A DNA stretch of 64,000 bases from Pseudoxanthomonas composti (lineage in GTDB: Bacteria; Pseudomonadota; Gammaproteobacteria; Xanthomonadales; Xanthomonadaceae): the NCBI RefSeq assembly GCF_004122095.1, contig NZ_SAWZ01000006.1, forward strand, positions 124,001 to 188,000. Reading direction: 5' to 3'. Each line of letters starts with the position of its first letter. Position 1 is the stretch's first letter. The translations under genes and the position numbers were made by a program. Shown one piece after another: positions 1-8,967 of this stretch. Under the pieces are notes generated by a model that ran no database searches, was not told the origin of the DNA, and saw nothing but the letters and a program-made list of their open reading frames with translations.

Positions 1-78
1 CGAACAGGCCAAGCCTTGAATCACCATCGGTCGGCCAAGCCGATCGATCCGGATCGCCAACAATCTTGAGGAGACGCG

Positions 79-999
79 ATGAAACGACGTGACTTCATGC
101 GACTGGCCGGGCTGACGCTGGCCGCGCTCGGCAGCGGCGGCAGCTGGGCGGCACTGCCGGCAACGCATGGCCGGCTGGACCAGGCAGGCCTGCGCAAGGC
201 CCTGAGGCGGATCGAAGCGCAGAGCCAGGGGCGGCTGGGCGTGAGCGTGCTGGACACCGCCAGCGGACAACGCGCCGGCTGGCGTCAGACCGAGCGCTTC
301 CCGATGTGCAGCACGGTCAAGTTCCCGCTGGCCACGGCGGTGCTGGCGCGCATCGACGCCGGCACCCTCAGGGCCGAACAGCGCATCGTCATCGCGCGAA
401 AGGACCTGCTGCCGTATTCGCCCTACAGCGAACAACACATCGGCGGGCAGGGCGTGGACGTGCTGACGCTGTGCGAGGCGGCGATGACGCAGAGCGATAA
501 CGCCGCGGCCAACCTACTGTTCGCGCTGGTCGGCGGCCCGGCCGGCCTGAGCGCCTATCTGCGCGGCATCGGCGACGCCCAGACGCGCTCGGACCGCATC
601 GAGCCGATGCTCAACACCTGCATCCCCGGCGATGCGCGCGACACCAGCACGCCCGAGGCCATGACCGACACGCTCCAGCGCGTGGCCCTGGGCGACACGC
701 TCAGCGCCGCCAGCCGTGCGCGGATGCAGGCCTGGCTGCGCGGCTGCAAGACCAACGCCGCGCGCCTGCGGGCTGGGCTGCCCCCGGGCTGGACCGTCGG
801 CAGCAAGACCGGCAGCAGCAGCGGAACGCCCGATGGCCGCAACGGCACCAGCAACGATGTCGGCATCCTCTGGCCGCGCGATGCCGCGCCGCTGGTGGTC
901 AGCTGTTTCCTCACCGGCAGCCCGCAGGATGCGGCCGCACGCGATGCGGTCATCGCCAACGTCGGTGCTGCGGTGGCCGAGGCCGTCGGCAGCGCCTGA
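79..999 (+). CDS. bla: Class A beta-lactamase, Tat-exported
   Basis: A 306-residue serine beta-lactamase that would open the beta-lactam ring in the periplasm. The class A signatures are all visible: STVK at 78-81 (nucleophile Ser78, Lys81), SDN at 139-141, the omega-loop motif RIEPMLN with Glu175 and Asn179, and KTG at 243-245. The N-terminus KRRDFMR followed by a hydrophobic stretch to about residue 25 is a twin-arginine signal, as in the L2 enzyme of Stenotrophomonas. Cys77 precedes the nucleophile (Ambler 69), but the partner Cys238 of carbapenemases such as KPC is Ser here, so that disulfide cannot form. A GAGGAGA ribosome site lies just before the ATG. Related loci often have a divergent ampR; only 78 bp of upstream sequence are present, so this cannot be judged. 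Family certain, substrate range unknown. Confidence 0.93.
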   Translation: MKRRDFMRLAGLTLAALGSGGSWAALPATHGRLDQAGLRKALRRIEAQSQGRLGVSVLDTASGQRAGWRQTERFPMCSTVKFPLATAVLARIDAGTLRAEQRIVIARKDLLPYSPYSEQHIGGQGVDVLTLCEAAMTQSDNAAANLLFALVGGPAGLSAYLRGIGDAQTRSDRIEPMLNTCIPGDARDTSTPEAMTDTLQRVALGDTLSAASRARMQAWLRGCKTNAARLRAGLPPGWTVGSKTGSSSGTPDGRNGTSNDVGILWPRDAAPLVVSCFLTGSPQDAAARDAVIANVGAAVAEAVGSA

Positions 1000-1034
1000 G
1001 CGCGACGCCGCGCAGGCCAGGGCAGCGCGGCGGG

Positions 1035-1874
1035 CTAGTCCGCCACCTGCGGCGCCGGCGCCGTCTCCAGCACCAGGTGCGAGGAGATCGCCGCCGCCAC
1101 CGCCTGGACCTGCGCGATCACCGCCTCGTCCATCGGCACCGGCTTGGGGTCCAGCGCGCACAGCGAGCCGAACAGCCGTCCATCGCCGAGCATCAGCGGC
1201 ACCGAGATATGGCTCTCGAAGCCGTAGATCTTCGGTGTGTGATGTCGGGCATAAAGCGGATGCGCGCTGGCCTGGCCGAAGGCGGTGGTCTGCCCGGGCC
1301 GCAGCTCGCGGCAGATCGTGGTCTCCAGGATCAGGTCCTGGCCCGGCTGCAGGCCGAAATCCAGCAGGTCGTTCACCGCGCAGGTGGTCCAGCGGTGTTC
1401 GGCCACGCGCGCCACGGCGGCAAAGCGCATGCCGGTGACGCTGCAGACCTTCGCCAGCAGGTCCTGCAGCTGCGGCACGCGTGCGACGGCGCGAACCTCG
1501 TCGTTGCGCACGTCGGCCTGCGCGTGCGCGGCCAGGGCCCGTTCGATCTCGGCAGGCGCTGGCGCTTGCGCGGTGCCGCGCTGTTGCAGGCGCGCCAGCA
1601 GGGCGGCGCGTGACACATCGGCCACCAGCTTCTGCACCGCCGCGGCGGCAAGCCGCAGCCGTGCCGCCGGCCCGACCAGGTGCAGGTGGGTGCCGATCAG
1701 GCGCAGCTGGGTGATTCCCTGCGCCGCCACGAACCGCTTGGACTGGCTCAGCAGCGCCTGTTGCCAGGCCGCATCCGGCACCCGGTCCAGCAAGGCGACC
1801 AGCACCGTTTCCAGCTCAGGGCCAAGCGCGGCGCCAGGCATGTCGAAACCAGACACATAGGGGGAGTTGGACAT
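1035..1874 (-). CDS. GAF-domain sensor-like protein
   Basis: A 279-residue soluble protein whose C-terminal half (about 125-270) looks like a GAF domain. The region from VCSVTGMRFAAVARV through ISVPLMLGDGRLFGSLCALD matches the small-molecule-binding GAF fold found at the N-terminus of phytochrome-like kinases and cyclases. The N-terminal 120 residues are Ala/Leu/Gln-rich and helical with no recognised domain. No kinase, GGDEF, EAL or DNA-binding output domain is attached, so it is a stand-alone sensor or a partner of another protein. No chromophore cysteine is assigned. It converges with bla and stands alone. Ligand and output unknown. Confidence 0.75.
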   Translation of the reverse strand: MSNSPYVSGFDMPGAALGPELETVLVALLDRVPDAAWQQALLSQSKRFVAAQGITQLRLIGTHLHLVGPAARLRLAAAAVQKLVADVSRAALLARLQQRGTAQAPAPAEIERALAAHAQADVRNDEVRAVARVPQLQDLLAKVCSVTGMRFAAVARVAEHRWTTCAVNDLLDFGLQPGQDLILETTICRELRPGQTTAFGQASAHPLYARHHTPKIYGFESHISVPLMLGDGRLFGSLCALDPKPVPMDEAVIAQVQAVAAAISSHLVLETAPAPQVAD

Positions 1875-1991
1875 CTGGCGCTCGTGGGGTGGGCGTCGCA
1901 GGGACAGCGCAGCAGGCGCCCATTGTCACACTTTCGTCGCCGCCGCGACGCTGCGGATGGCGCCGTTCGGGCGTTTGTGCGCCAGGGGCCC

Positions 1992-2022
1992 AGGCCCGTT
2001 CGGAACGATCCGGAACGGGCCT
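1992..2022 (-). terminator. Terminator-like stem-loop after the ggpS-like gene
   Basis: AGGCCCGTTC at 1992-2001 and its exact complement at 2013-2022 enclose an 11-nt loop, ten bases beyond the stop of the minus-strand gene. There is no T-run on the minus strand, so a Rho-independent terminator is only suggested; it may simply protect the transcript 3' end. Confidence 0.4.
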
Positions 2023-2031
2023 AGCTCTGCC

Positions 2032-4395
2032 TCAGGCGGGGCTGTTCTCGCTGGCACGGCGGGGCGCCGGGCGCGCGGCCACGGACTTCCTGCGCCCGGC
2101 AGGGCGCGCGCCGGCCTGCCCCACCGCTTCGAGGAAATCCTTGCCCCAGCGGTCCACGTCGTAGTACTCCACGATCTCCACCAGCTGACGCATGCGGCCG
2201 GCGATCTCCGCATCGGGCATGGTCAGCGCCTGGTGCAGTCCGTTGGACAGATCGTTGGTGTCGTGCGGATTGGTCAGCACCGCGCCCTTGAGCTCGGCGG
2301 CGGCACCTGCGAACTCGCTCAGCACCAGCACCCCGTCGCCGCCCTCGATGCCCTGGGTGGCCACGAACTCCTTGCCGACCAGGTTCAGGCCATCGCGCAG
2401 CGGGGTGATCCACATCACCTGCGCCGCCGCGTAGTGCGCCACCACCTCATCGAAGGGAAAGGCCTGGGCGAAGAACCGCACCGGCGTCCAGTCCATGCGC
2501 GCGAAGCGGCCGTTGATGCGCCCCACGGCCTGTTCGATCTGGTTCTGCAGCTGGCGGTAGACCGTCATTTCCTTGGCCGCCGGCACGCAGATCATCAGCA
2601 GGGTGACCTTGCCGTGGTGCTCGGCATGCGTTTCCAGCAGGCGTTCGAAGGCCTCCAGCTTGGCCAGGGTGCCCTTGGTGTAGTCCAGGCGTTCGACCGA
2701 CAGCACCAGCTTGCGCGCGCCGATCTCGCGGCGCAGCTTGAAGATGTTGTTGCGCACGTCGGCCTTGCCCAGCGTGGCCTTGATGCGGCGCATGTCCGTG
2801 CCCACCGGGTGCGCGCCCAGGGCGACCTCACGGTGGCCCACGCGCAGGCGCGTGGTCATGGTGTCCAGCCCCACCGCGCAGCCATAGGTGAGGAAGCGGG
2901 GCGCGCAGCTCTCGGTGCGCACGCGCTCCACCGGCGCCACCCCGCGCACCACGTCCACGAAATTTTCCACCTGGCGTGGAATGTGGAAGCCCACGTAGTC
3001 GCAGGACAGCAGGCTGCCGATGATCTCCCGGCGCCAGGGCACCACGTTGAACACATCGGCCGAGGGGAAGTAGGTGTGGTGGAAGAAGGCGATCTTCAGG
3101 TCCGGGCGCATCTCGCGCAGGTAGGCCGGCACCATCCACAGGTTGTAGTCGTGCACCCACACCGTGGCCCCGTCGGCGGCTTCGGCAGCGGTGGCCTCGG
3201 CGAACTTGCGGTTGACCTTCAGGAACACCTGCCAGTCGTCCTCGCGGAACTTGGCCCGTTCCCAGAACACGTGCAGCATCGGCCAGAACGCTTCCTTGCT
3301 GAAGCGCTTGTAGAAGATGTCGACCTCGGTCTTGGTCAGCGGCACGCGCGCGGCGGTGAGCGTCGGGTACTTCTCTGCATCGACTGGCGTGTGGGTCTCG
3401 AACGGCCCGCGCTTGGGGTCGTCGATGCTCCAAGCCACCCACGAGCCCTTCTGCCCGCCCTCGAAGAAACCCAGCAGCGAAGGAATGATGCCGTTGGGCG
3501 ACTTGGGCTGGCGCCGCACCACCTTGCCGCCCTCGAAGAACTCCTCGTAGGGCAGGCGGTGGTAGACCATCAGCAGTTCGGCCCCGCCCTTGCGCGGGGC
3601 GGGCGTGGCCGGCAGGCCGCTGTCGCCCAGCAGGTCGAAATGGTCGATGGCCTCAAGGATGCCGCCGCAGCCTGGCGCCTTGGCGTGGTAGACCTGCGCC
3701 AGCGAGCCGGTGGCCTCGATCAGCGCGGGCTCCGAATCGCCCACGCACACGCCGCGGAAGCCGGCCGCGTACATGGACAGATCATTGAGGGTGTCGCCAG
3801 CGACCAGGATGCGCTCGCGCGGCAGTTTCAGGTGCTTGGCCAGCGCCGCCAGCGTGCGGCCCTTGTCCGTGTCCGGCGGCAGCACGTCCAGGTAGCGCTC
3901 GCCCGAATACAGCACGGCGCAGCCCAGGTCCTGGGCGGTCTTCTCGATCTGCGAGCGGATCGGTGCCAGCGTCTGCGGGTCGCAATAGTAGGAGCAGCGT
4001 CGGGCCTGGGGCACGTCCTGGCGCACCAGCTGCGGGAACTCACGCAACGCCTGTGCCACCACGTAGTCGCCCGGCCAGCGGGCATCGATCCTGGATTGCA
4101 GCGGGTGCAGCGACTGCAGCGTGCGCCCATCGACCACGGTGGCGCCCACGTCGCAGACCACATAGTCCGGGCGCGGCACCGAGGGGTCGTTGAGCAGCGG
4201 CATCACCGCTTCCAGGCCGCGGCCGGTGATGAAGATCAGCTGGATCTCCGGGTGCTGGTCGATCAGGCGATAGAGCTTGAAGCGGTCTTCCGGCGAGCCC
4301 GCCAGGAAGGTGCCATCCAGATCGGTGGCGAGGATGAGCTTGGCCTCGTTGGAGGCGGAGGATGAGGGAGCGTTGTGTGGTTTCTGCGGGGTCAA
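2032..4395 (-). CDS. ggpS: Bifunctional glucosylglycerol-phosphate synthase/phosphatase (HAD-GT20 fusion)
   Basis: A 787-residue fusion. Residues about 18-265 form a HAD phosphatase: DLDGT at 25-29 gives the nucleophile Asp25 and Asp27, and GDTLND further on is the metal-binding motif. Residues about 275-770 form a GT20 glycosyltransferase of the trehalose-phosphate-synthase superfamily (WVHDYNLWMVP, LSVERLDYTKG, VLSEFAGAA). The segment FFHHTYFPSADVFN resembles glucosylglycerol-phosphate synthases rather than OtsA, which usually has HIPFP there. The order phosphatase then synthase matches the GgpPS enzyme described in Stenotrophomonas rhizophila, where it makes the osmoprotectant glucosylglycerol from ADP-glucose and glycerol-3-phosphate. 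Its ATG overlaps the stop of the upstream transporter gene by 4 bp (ATGA). The alternative reading is a trehalose-6-P synthase/phosphatase; the transporter neighbour favours glucosylglycerol. Confidence 0.85.
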   Translation of the reverse strand: MTPQKPHNAPSSSASNEAKLILATDLDGTFLAGSPEDRFKLYRLIDQHPEIQLIFITGRGLEAVMPLLNDPSVPRPDYVVCDVGATVVDGRTLQSLHPLQSRIDARWPGDYVVAQALREFPQLVRQDVPQARRCSYYCDPQTLAPIRSQIEKTAQDLGCAVLYSGERYLDVLPPDTDKGRTLAALAKHLKLPRERILVAGDTLNDLSMYAAGFRGVCVGDSEPALIEATGSLAQVYHAKAPGCGGILEAIDHFDLLGDSGLPATPAPRKGGAELLMVYHRLPYEEFFEGGKVVRRQPKSPNGIIPSLLGFFEGGQKGSWVAWSIDDPKRGPFETHTPVDAEKYPTLTAARVPLTKTEVDIFYKRFSKEAFWPMLHVFWERAKFREDDWQVFLKVNRKFAEATAAEAADGATVWVHDYNLWMVPAYLREMRPDLKIAFFHHTYFPSADVFNVVPWRREIIGSLLSCDYVGFHIPRQVENFVDVVRGVAPVERVRTESCAPRFLTYGCAVGLDTMTTRLRVGHREVALGAHPVGTDMRRIKATLGKADVRNNIFKLRREIGARKLVLSVERLDYTKGTLAKLEAFERLLETHAEHHGKVTLLMICVPAAKEMTVYRQLQNQIEQAVGRINGRFARMDWTPVRFFAQAFPFDEVVAHYAAAQVMWITPLRDGLNLVGKEFVATQGIEGGDGVLVLSEFAGAAAELKGAVLTNPHDTNDLSNGLHQALTMPDAEIAGRMRQLVEIVEYYDVDRWGKDFLEAVGQAGARPAGRRKSVAARPAPRRASENSPA

Positions 4396-5645
4396 TGGGG
4401 TTCCTTGTGGTGAGTGGAAGGGGAGTGCGCCGGGGCAGGTTCGGTCTCCGGGATCAGCTCCAGCGCGGACGGGGTGGTGCGCAGCATCGGCCGGAACGGC
4501 GTGGCGAAGATGCGGTGGCGCGGGAAGCGCAGGCGTGCGCCCAGGTAGCAGGTCAGCGCCAGCAGCATGACCGCGAAGTAGACCGGCAGCGCCTGCGCGC
4601 CGAAGCGCTGCATCGCCCCGCCGGCCAGCGCCGGGCCGATGGCCGAGCCCACCCCGTTGACCAGCAGCAGGCTGGAGCAGCCCGAGAGCAGATGCTCGCG
4701 CGGCAGGTAATCCAGCATGTGCGCCACGGCGAAGGGATACAGCGAAAAGCTCAGCCCGCCGAACAGGAAGAACAGGCCGAACAGCAGCCGGTGGTCGGCC
4801 TGCACCGCCGGCAACAACATGGCCAAGGCCACCAGCGCGGCGACCAGGGCAGTGGCCGCCAGCGCCGCGCGGCGATCGCGGCCGTTGCTGATGCGCCCGA
4901 TCGGCACCTGCAGCAGGGCGCCGCCAGCGATGGCCGAAAGCATGAACAAGGCCACGCCTTGCGTGTCCAGCCCGATGCGCCCGGCGTAGACCGGCGAGAG
5001 GCCCCAGAACCCGCCCATGGCCAGCCCGGATAGCGCCGCGCCGACCGTGGCGGCCGGGGCCAGCGCGTAGAGCCGGCGCAGGCTGAAGCGGGTCAGCGGC
5101 GGCACCTCCGGCTGCAGCAGCGGGGTGGCAGAGACCGGCATCACCGAGGCGCAGATCAGGATCGCGGTCAGCGAGAACAAGGTGGCCATGGCCATGCCGC
5201 CCCAGCCCAGCAGCACCTGGCCCAAGGCCAGCGCCGACAGGTTCACCATCATGTAGACCGAGAACACCTTCGCCCGGGTCTGCGCGTTGGGTTCGGCGTT
5301 GAGCCAGCTCTCGATGGTGGTGTACAGGCCCACCAGCGCCGCGCCGGTGATCAGGCGCAGCAGGCCCCAGGCCCAGGCGTTGACCCAGACCGGATGCAGC
5401 AGCACCGCGATGGCGGCCAGTGCGGCGAAAAAGGCGAAGGCGCGGATATGGCCGATGCGGCCGATCATCGGCGGCCCGATGAAGGTGCCGAAGAAGAACC
5501 CGGCGAAGTAGCCGGACATCACCAGTCCAAGGGTGCGGTCGTCGAAGCCGGCTTGCGCGCCGCGGACCGCCAGCAAGGTACCCAGAAGCCCGCTGCCCGT
5601 CAGGAGCAACGCCACGCCGAACAGCAGGGTGGTCAGCCTCAGCAC
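4392..5645 (-). CDS. ycaD: MFS transporter, YcaD-like, first gene of the ggpS operon
   Basis: About 417 residues and 12 predicted membrane segments typical of the major facilitator superfamily, with YcaD-like features (TIESWLNAE after helix 4, GRISNGRDRR in the central loop). In S. rhizophila the ggpS gene is paired with a ycaD transporter gene proposed to move glucosylglycerol, and the same pair is seen here with a 4-bp overlap. The reading frame stays open upstream to an ATG at 5762, but that extension is not membrane-like and covers a promoter (-35 at 5710-5715, -10 at 5687-5692). GTG at 5645, preceded by GAGG, is therefore the better start. Substrate is inferred from context. Confidence 0.75.
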   Translation of the reverse strand: MLRLTTLLFGVALLLTGSGLLGTLLAVRGAQAGFDDRTLGLVMSGYFAGFFFGTFIGPPMIGRIGHIRAFAFFAALAAIAVLLHPVWVNAWAWGLLRLITGAALVGLYTTIESWLNAEPNAQTRAKVFSVYMMVNLSALALGQVLLGWGGMAMATLFSLTAILICASVMPVSATPLLQPEVPPLTRFSLRRLYALAPAATVGAALSGLAMGGFWGLSPVYAGRIGLDTQGVALFMLSAIAGGALLQVPIGRISNGRDRRAALAATALVAALVALAMLLPAVQADHRLLFGLFFLFGGLSFSLYPFAVAHMLDYLPREHLLSGCSSLLLVNGVGSAIGPALAGGAMQRFGAQALPVYFAVMLLALTCYLGARLRFPRHRIFATPFRPMLRTTPSALELIPETEPAPAHSPSTHHKEPH

Positions 5646-5680
5646 GCCGACCACCTCGAACGGGAGGGGGACTCGGTCAT
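5639..5680 (-). CDS. Possible leaderless 13-residue leader peptide overlapping the transporter start
   Basis: On the minus strand an ATG at 5680 lies exactly 7 nt after the last base of the -10 box TAGAAT, so it would sit at the transcript's first base. It encodes 13 residues (MTESPSRSRWSAC) and stops at TGA 5641-5639, overlapping the proposed GTG start of the transporter. It could be a translation-coupling leader. Equally, it could be the true N-terminus of the transporter displaced by an indel, or chance. Confidence 0.25.
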   Translation of the reverse strand: MTESPSRSRWSAC

Positions 5681-5686
5681 AACTCG

Positions 5687-5715
5687 ATTCTAACGAAAAC
5701 CCGGGGTCTGGTCCA
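5687..5715 (-). promoter_or_regulatory. Sigma-70-like promoter of the ycaD-ggpS operon
   Basis: Read on the minus strand: TGGACC (-35, 5715-5710), a 17-nt spacer, then TAGAAT (-10, 5692-5687). Matches to consensus are 4/6 and 5/6 with ideal spacing. It lies 42 bp before the proposed GTG start. Confidence 0.5.
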
Positions 5716-5937
5716 GGCGGCACAAGATGGATTGCGAGCGTAACGGCGGCAAATGTCGTCAAACGCCGTCAATTTCATGCCAATTCCCACGCCGATACGG
5801 TGCGTTGCACCATCGTGGCCTGCGCGCACGGGAGGGCGGGTGAAGACCCATCGTGGCGATGGCGGGCGTCGCCGGGCTTGAAAGCCGCGGCTTAGGCCCG
5901 ATACTGCCGCCCTCCCGCGTCATCCTTGCTGCTCGCC

Positions 5938-6258
5938 ATGCCGATCTATGCCTTCCAGTGCGACCAGTGCGGTCACACCTTCGACCGCCTCCAGAAACTG
6001 TCCGATCCCGACCCGCAGACCTGCCCGTCCTGCGGCGCGGCGGCGATCCGCCGGCAGGTCACCGCGCCCTCGTTCCGCCTGGCCGGCGGCGGCTGGTACG
6101 AAACGGACTTCAAGAAGGACGGCGACAAGAAGCGCAACCTGACCGAAGGCAGCAGCGGGGCGCCGAAGGCTCCCTCGGGCGACGCTGGTGGCGCCGCCAA
6201 GACCGACAGCAAGCCGGCGACGGCGGCGCCCTCGGGCGCTGCGACCAAGGCCGATTGA
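5938..6258 (+). CDS. FmdB-family zinc-ribbon protein
   Basis: 106 residues from MPIYAF. The N-terminal 45 residues are the FmdB/CxxC zinc ribbon: CDQCG and CPSCG form the four-cysteine metal site, followed by RRQVTAPSFRLAGGGWYETDFKK, the usual family tail. The last 45 residues are a low-complexity Ala/Ser/Gly/Lys region. Members are commonly annotated as putative regulatory proteins and in xanthomonads lie just ahead of aspS, as here, although a minus-strand gene intervenes. Role unproven. An upstream ATG at 5926 adds four residues, but MPIYAF is the conserved start. Confidence 0.85.
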   Translation: MPIYAFQCDQCGHTFDRLQKLSDPDPQTCPSCGAAAIRRQVTAPSFRLAGGGWYETDFKKDGDKKRNLTEGSSGAPKAPSGDAGGAAKTDSKPATAAPSGAATKAD

Positions 6259-6315
6259 TCGGCGCCGGCCCGGGCGGGGCTGTCCCCGCCCGCGGCCCGG
6301 CGCCTGCCGCGGCCG

Positions 6316-7050
6316 TCAGCGGCTGGAGAAGGTGGCTCGGCAGCCACCACTGACCCACAGCTGGCCGCGCCGGTAACCCCAGTTGCTGCCCTCGCGGCAG
6401 GGGGTCTTAGACAGTTGCCTGACCAGCACTGGGCGGCCCCAGCGCGGCTCCCAGGCGCAGACCTGCTGGCGGTTGTCGTTGCTGGAACAGGTCACCGCCT
6501 GCGCCGGGCCGTCGCCGGGACGGCCAGGACCGCCCGGTCCCCAGCCATCGTCGGGGCGGCCCGGGCCCCAGCCGCCACCGCGGCCCTGGCGGAACTCGCC
6601 GCGGCAGCCGCCGTCGACCCAGATCGCGCCACGGCGCTGGCCCCAGGTGCGGCCTTCCTCGCAGCGCGTGCCCGACAGCTGCCGGCTCAGCTCGGCGCGG
6701 CCGCGGAAGTCGGCCGGGCATTCGCGATAGCGGCGGTCGGTGCTCTCGCAGCGAATCACCGCGCCGCCACCGCCACCCCCTCCGCCCCAGCCGCCGCTGG
6801 CTTCGGCGAAGCGGCCGCGGCAGCCGCGGTCCACCCAGACCGCACCGTTGCGACTGCCCCAGGTGCGGCCCTCGATGCAGGGGCTCTTGGACAGGGACTG
6901 CACCAGCTCGGCCCGGCGGAATCCGGCCGGGCATTCCCGATAGCGCGCGTCCTTGCTTTCGCAGGTCACGGTCGGGCCCTGGGCCCGCGCCGGCGGCGCC
7001 AGCCACACGGCCCAGCACGCCAGCACACACACGCACAGCAGTCGCAACAT
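6316..7050 (-). CDS. Secreted protein with three DUF3011 repeats
   Basis: A 244-residue exported protein. A signal peptide ends near residue 23 (APPARA). Three repeats of about 55 residues follow, each with the same four-cysteine layout: C at the start, a CPA/CPAD or CAWE element, C before REG/EGRTWG, then W-V-x-x-G-C-R and a final Phe. This is the DUF3011 pattern; twelve cysteines suggest two disulfides per repeat. Gly-rich linkers (a nine-Gly run, and [18 protein letters not shown]) separate the repeats. GGAGGGG lies just before the ATG at 7050. It is divergent from aspS. Function unknown; envelope or extracellular location is inferred. Confidence 0.85.
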   Translation of the reverse strand: MLRLLCVCVLACWAVWLAPPARAQGPTVTCESKDARYRECPAGFRRAELVQSLSKSPCIEGRTWGSRNGAVWVDRGCRGRFAEASGGWGGGGGGGGAVIRCESTDRRYRECPADFRGRAELSRQLSGTRCEEGRTWGQRRGAIWVDGGCRGEFRQGRGGGWGPGRPDDGWGPGGPGRPGDGPAQAVTCSSNDNRQQVCAWEPRWGRPVLVRQLSKTPCREGSNWGYRRGQLWVSGGCRATFSSR

Positions 7051-7209
7051 GGCACCCCTCCACCGGTTGGTTGGTGCGCGGACTATATCCACGCCGGGCC
7101 TGAAAGCCCGGTGAGCCAAGGGCGGGATTTGCCGCCGCCGCCCGGGCACCCCAAAATGACCGGCTTTCCGGCTCGCTCGGCGCCGGTGTCTTTCCGGAGT
7201 TCCAAGTTC

Positions 7210-8967
7210 ATGCGTACCCACTTCTGCGGCCTGGTCGATGAGACCCTGATCGGCCAAACCGTCACCCTGGCCGGCTGGACCGACGTGGCCCGCAACCAGG
7301 GCGGCGTGTGCTTCATCGACCTGCGCGACCACGAGGGCATCGTGCAGGTCACCGTCGAGCTGGACAACGCCGAGGTGTTCAAGACCGCCGCCTCGCTGGG
7401 CTATGAGGACGTGCTGCAGGTCCAGGGCGTGGTGCGCGCGCGCCATGCCGTCAACGACAAGCTCAAGACCGGCAAGGTCGAGGTGATCGCCAACGCCATC
7501 ACCGTGCTCAACAAGGCCGCGCCGCTGCCGTTCCATGCCCATGAGAACCCGGGCGAGGAAACCCGCCTGAAGTACCGCTACCTGGATCTGCGCCGCCCGG
7601 AGATGCAGCGCATGCAGCGCACCCGCATCAAGCTGGTGCAGGCCCTGCGCCGCCATCTGGATGCGCGCGGCTTTCAGGACATCGAGACCCCCATCCTGAC
7701 CAAGGCCACCCCGGAAGGCGCGCGCGACTTCCTGGTGCCGGCGCGCATGCATCCGGGCGAGTTCTATGCCCTGCCGCAGAGCCCGCAGCTGTTCAAGCAG
7801 ATCCTGATGGTGGCCGGCTTCGACCGCTATTACCAGATCGCGCGCTGCTTCCGCGACGAGGCCCTGCGCGCCGACCGCCAGCTGGAGTTCACCCAGCTGG
7901 ACATGGAGTTCGCCTTCGTGCGCGAGCGCGACGTGCAGGATTTCGTCGAGGAGATGATCCGCGCGATCTTCAAGGAAGTGGTCGATGTCGACCTGGCCGC
8001 GCAGTTCCCGCGCATGACCTGGGCCGAGGCGATGCGTCGCTACGGCTCGGACAAGCCGGACCTGCGCATCGACCTGGAGCTGGTGGACGTGGCCGAGCTG
8101 GTCAAGGACAGCGAGTTTTCCGTGTTCACCGGCCCGGCCAACGATGCCGATGGCCGCGTGGCCGCCTTGCGCATCCCCGGCGGGGCCACGCTGTCGCGCA
8201 AGCAGATCGACGAGTACGCCGCGCACGCGGCCAAGTACGGCAGCAAGGGCCTGGCCTACATCAAGATCGCCGAAACCGGCGAGGTCACCTCGCCGATCGC
8301 CAAGTTCTTTGCGCAGGACGCGTTCGCCGCGCTGATCGCGCACGTCGGCGCCGGCAACGGCGACCTGGTGTTCTTCGGTGCCGGGGCCTACAACAAGGTC
8401 AGCGACTTCATGGGTGCGGTGCGGCTGAAGGCCGGCAAGGACTTCGGCCTGGTCAAGGAGGGCTGGGCGCCGCTGTGGGTCACCGACTTCCCGATGTTTG
8501 AATGGGACGATGAGGAGCAGCGCTACGTCGCCCTGCATCACCCCTTCACCGCGCCGGCCGTGGATTCGATCGACGACCTGCGCGCGCACGCCAAGACCGC
8601 GGTCTCGCGCGGCTATGACATGGTGCTCAACGGCAACGAGATCGGCGGTGGTTCGATCCGTATCCATCGCCCGGAAATGCAGAGCGCGGTGTTCGAACTG
8701 CTGGGCATTGGCGCAGAGGAAGCGCGCGCCAAGTTCGGCTTCCTGCTGGACGCGCTCAACTACGGCGCGCCGCCGCACGGCGGCATTGCCTTCGGTATCG
8801 ACCGCATTGCCGCGCTGATGGCCGGCACCGAGTCCATTCGCGATGTCATTCCCTTCCCCAAGACCACCGGCGCGCAGTGTCTGATGACCGACGCGCCCTC
8901 GCCGATCCCGGATGCGCAGCTGGCCGAAGTGCATATCCAGGTGCGCGAGAAGAGGAACGAGGGATGA
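7210..8967 (+). CDS. aspS: Aspartyl-tRNA synthetase
   Basis: 585 residues, charging tRNA-Asp with aspartate in the cytoplasm. It begins MRTHFCG with an OB-fold anticodon-binding domain, followed by the class II catalytic core: FRDE...[14 protein letters not shown] is motif 2 and [15 protein letters not shown] is motif 3; the bacterial GAD insertion lies between. In the OB fold, position 30 is Gln (RNQGG), where E. coli has Leu and the non-discriminating Pseudomonas enzyme has His. The last residues (KRNEG) and the stop codon are encoded by the left arm of a heptad-repeat hairpin, so the native C-terminus has been replaced by repeat sequence. Confidence 0.97.
   Translation: MRTHFCGLVDETLIGQTVTLAGWTDVARNQGGVCFIDLRDHEGIVQVTVELDNAEVFKTAASLGYEDVLQVQGVVRARHAVNDKLKTGKVEVIANAITVLNKAAPLPFHAHENPGEETRLKYRYLDLRRPEMQRMQRTRIKLVQALRRHLDARGFQDIETPILTKATPEGARDFLVPARMHPGEFYALPQSPQLFKQILMVAGFDRYYQIARCFRDEALRADRQLEFTQLDMEFAFVRERDVQDFVEEMIRAIFKEVVDVDLAAQFPRMTWAEAMRRYGSDKPDLRIDLELVDVAELVKDSEFSVFTGPANDADGRVAALRIPGGATLSRKQIDEYAAHAAKYGSKGLAYIKIAETGEVTSPIAKFFAQDAFAALIAHVGAGNGDLVFFGAGAYNKVSDFMGAVRLKAGKDFGLVKEGWAPLWVTDFPMFEWDDEEQRYVALHHPFTAPAVDSIDDLRAHAKTAVSRGYDMVLNGNEIGGGSIRIHRPEMQSAVFELLGIGAEEARAKFGFLLDALNYGAPPHGGIAFGIDRIAALMAGTESIRDVIPFPKTTGAQCLMTDAPSPIPDAQLAEVHIQVREKRNEG

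Noticed and set aside
79-999. KPC/NmcA-like carbapenemase
   Set aside because: Cys at Ambler 69 is present but position 238 is Ser, so the diagnostic disulfide is missing.
1867-4365. 832-codon open frame on the plus strand
   Set aside because: Antisense shadow of the HAD-GT20 gene; its sequence is His/Arg/Gln-rich with no domain.
6415-7209. Long open extension upstream of aspS on the plus strand
   Set aside because: It is antisense to the DUF3011 gene; the family start MRTHFCG is at 7210 and high GC keeps the opposite frames open.
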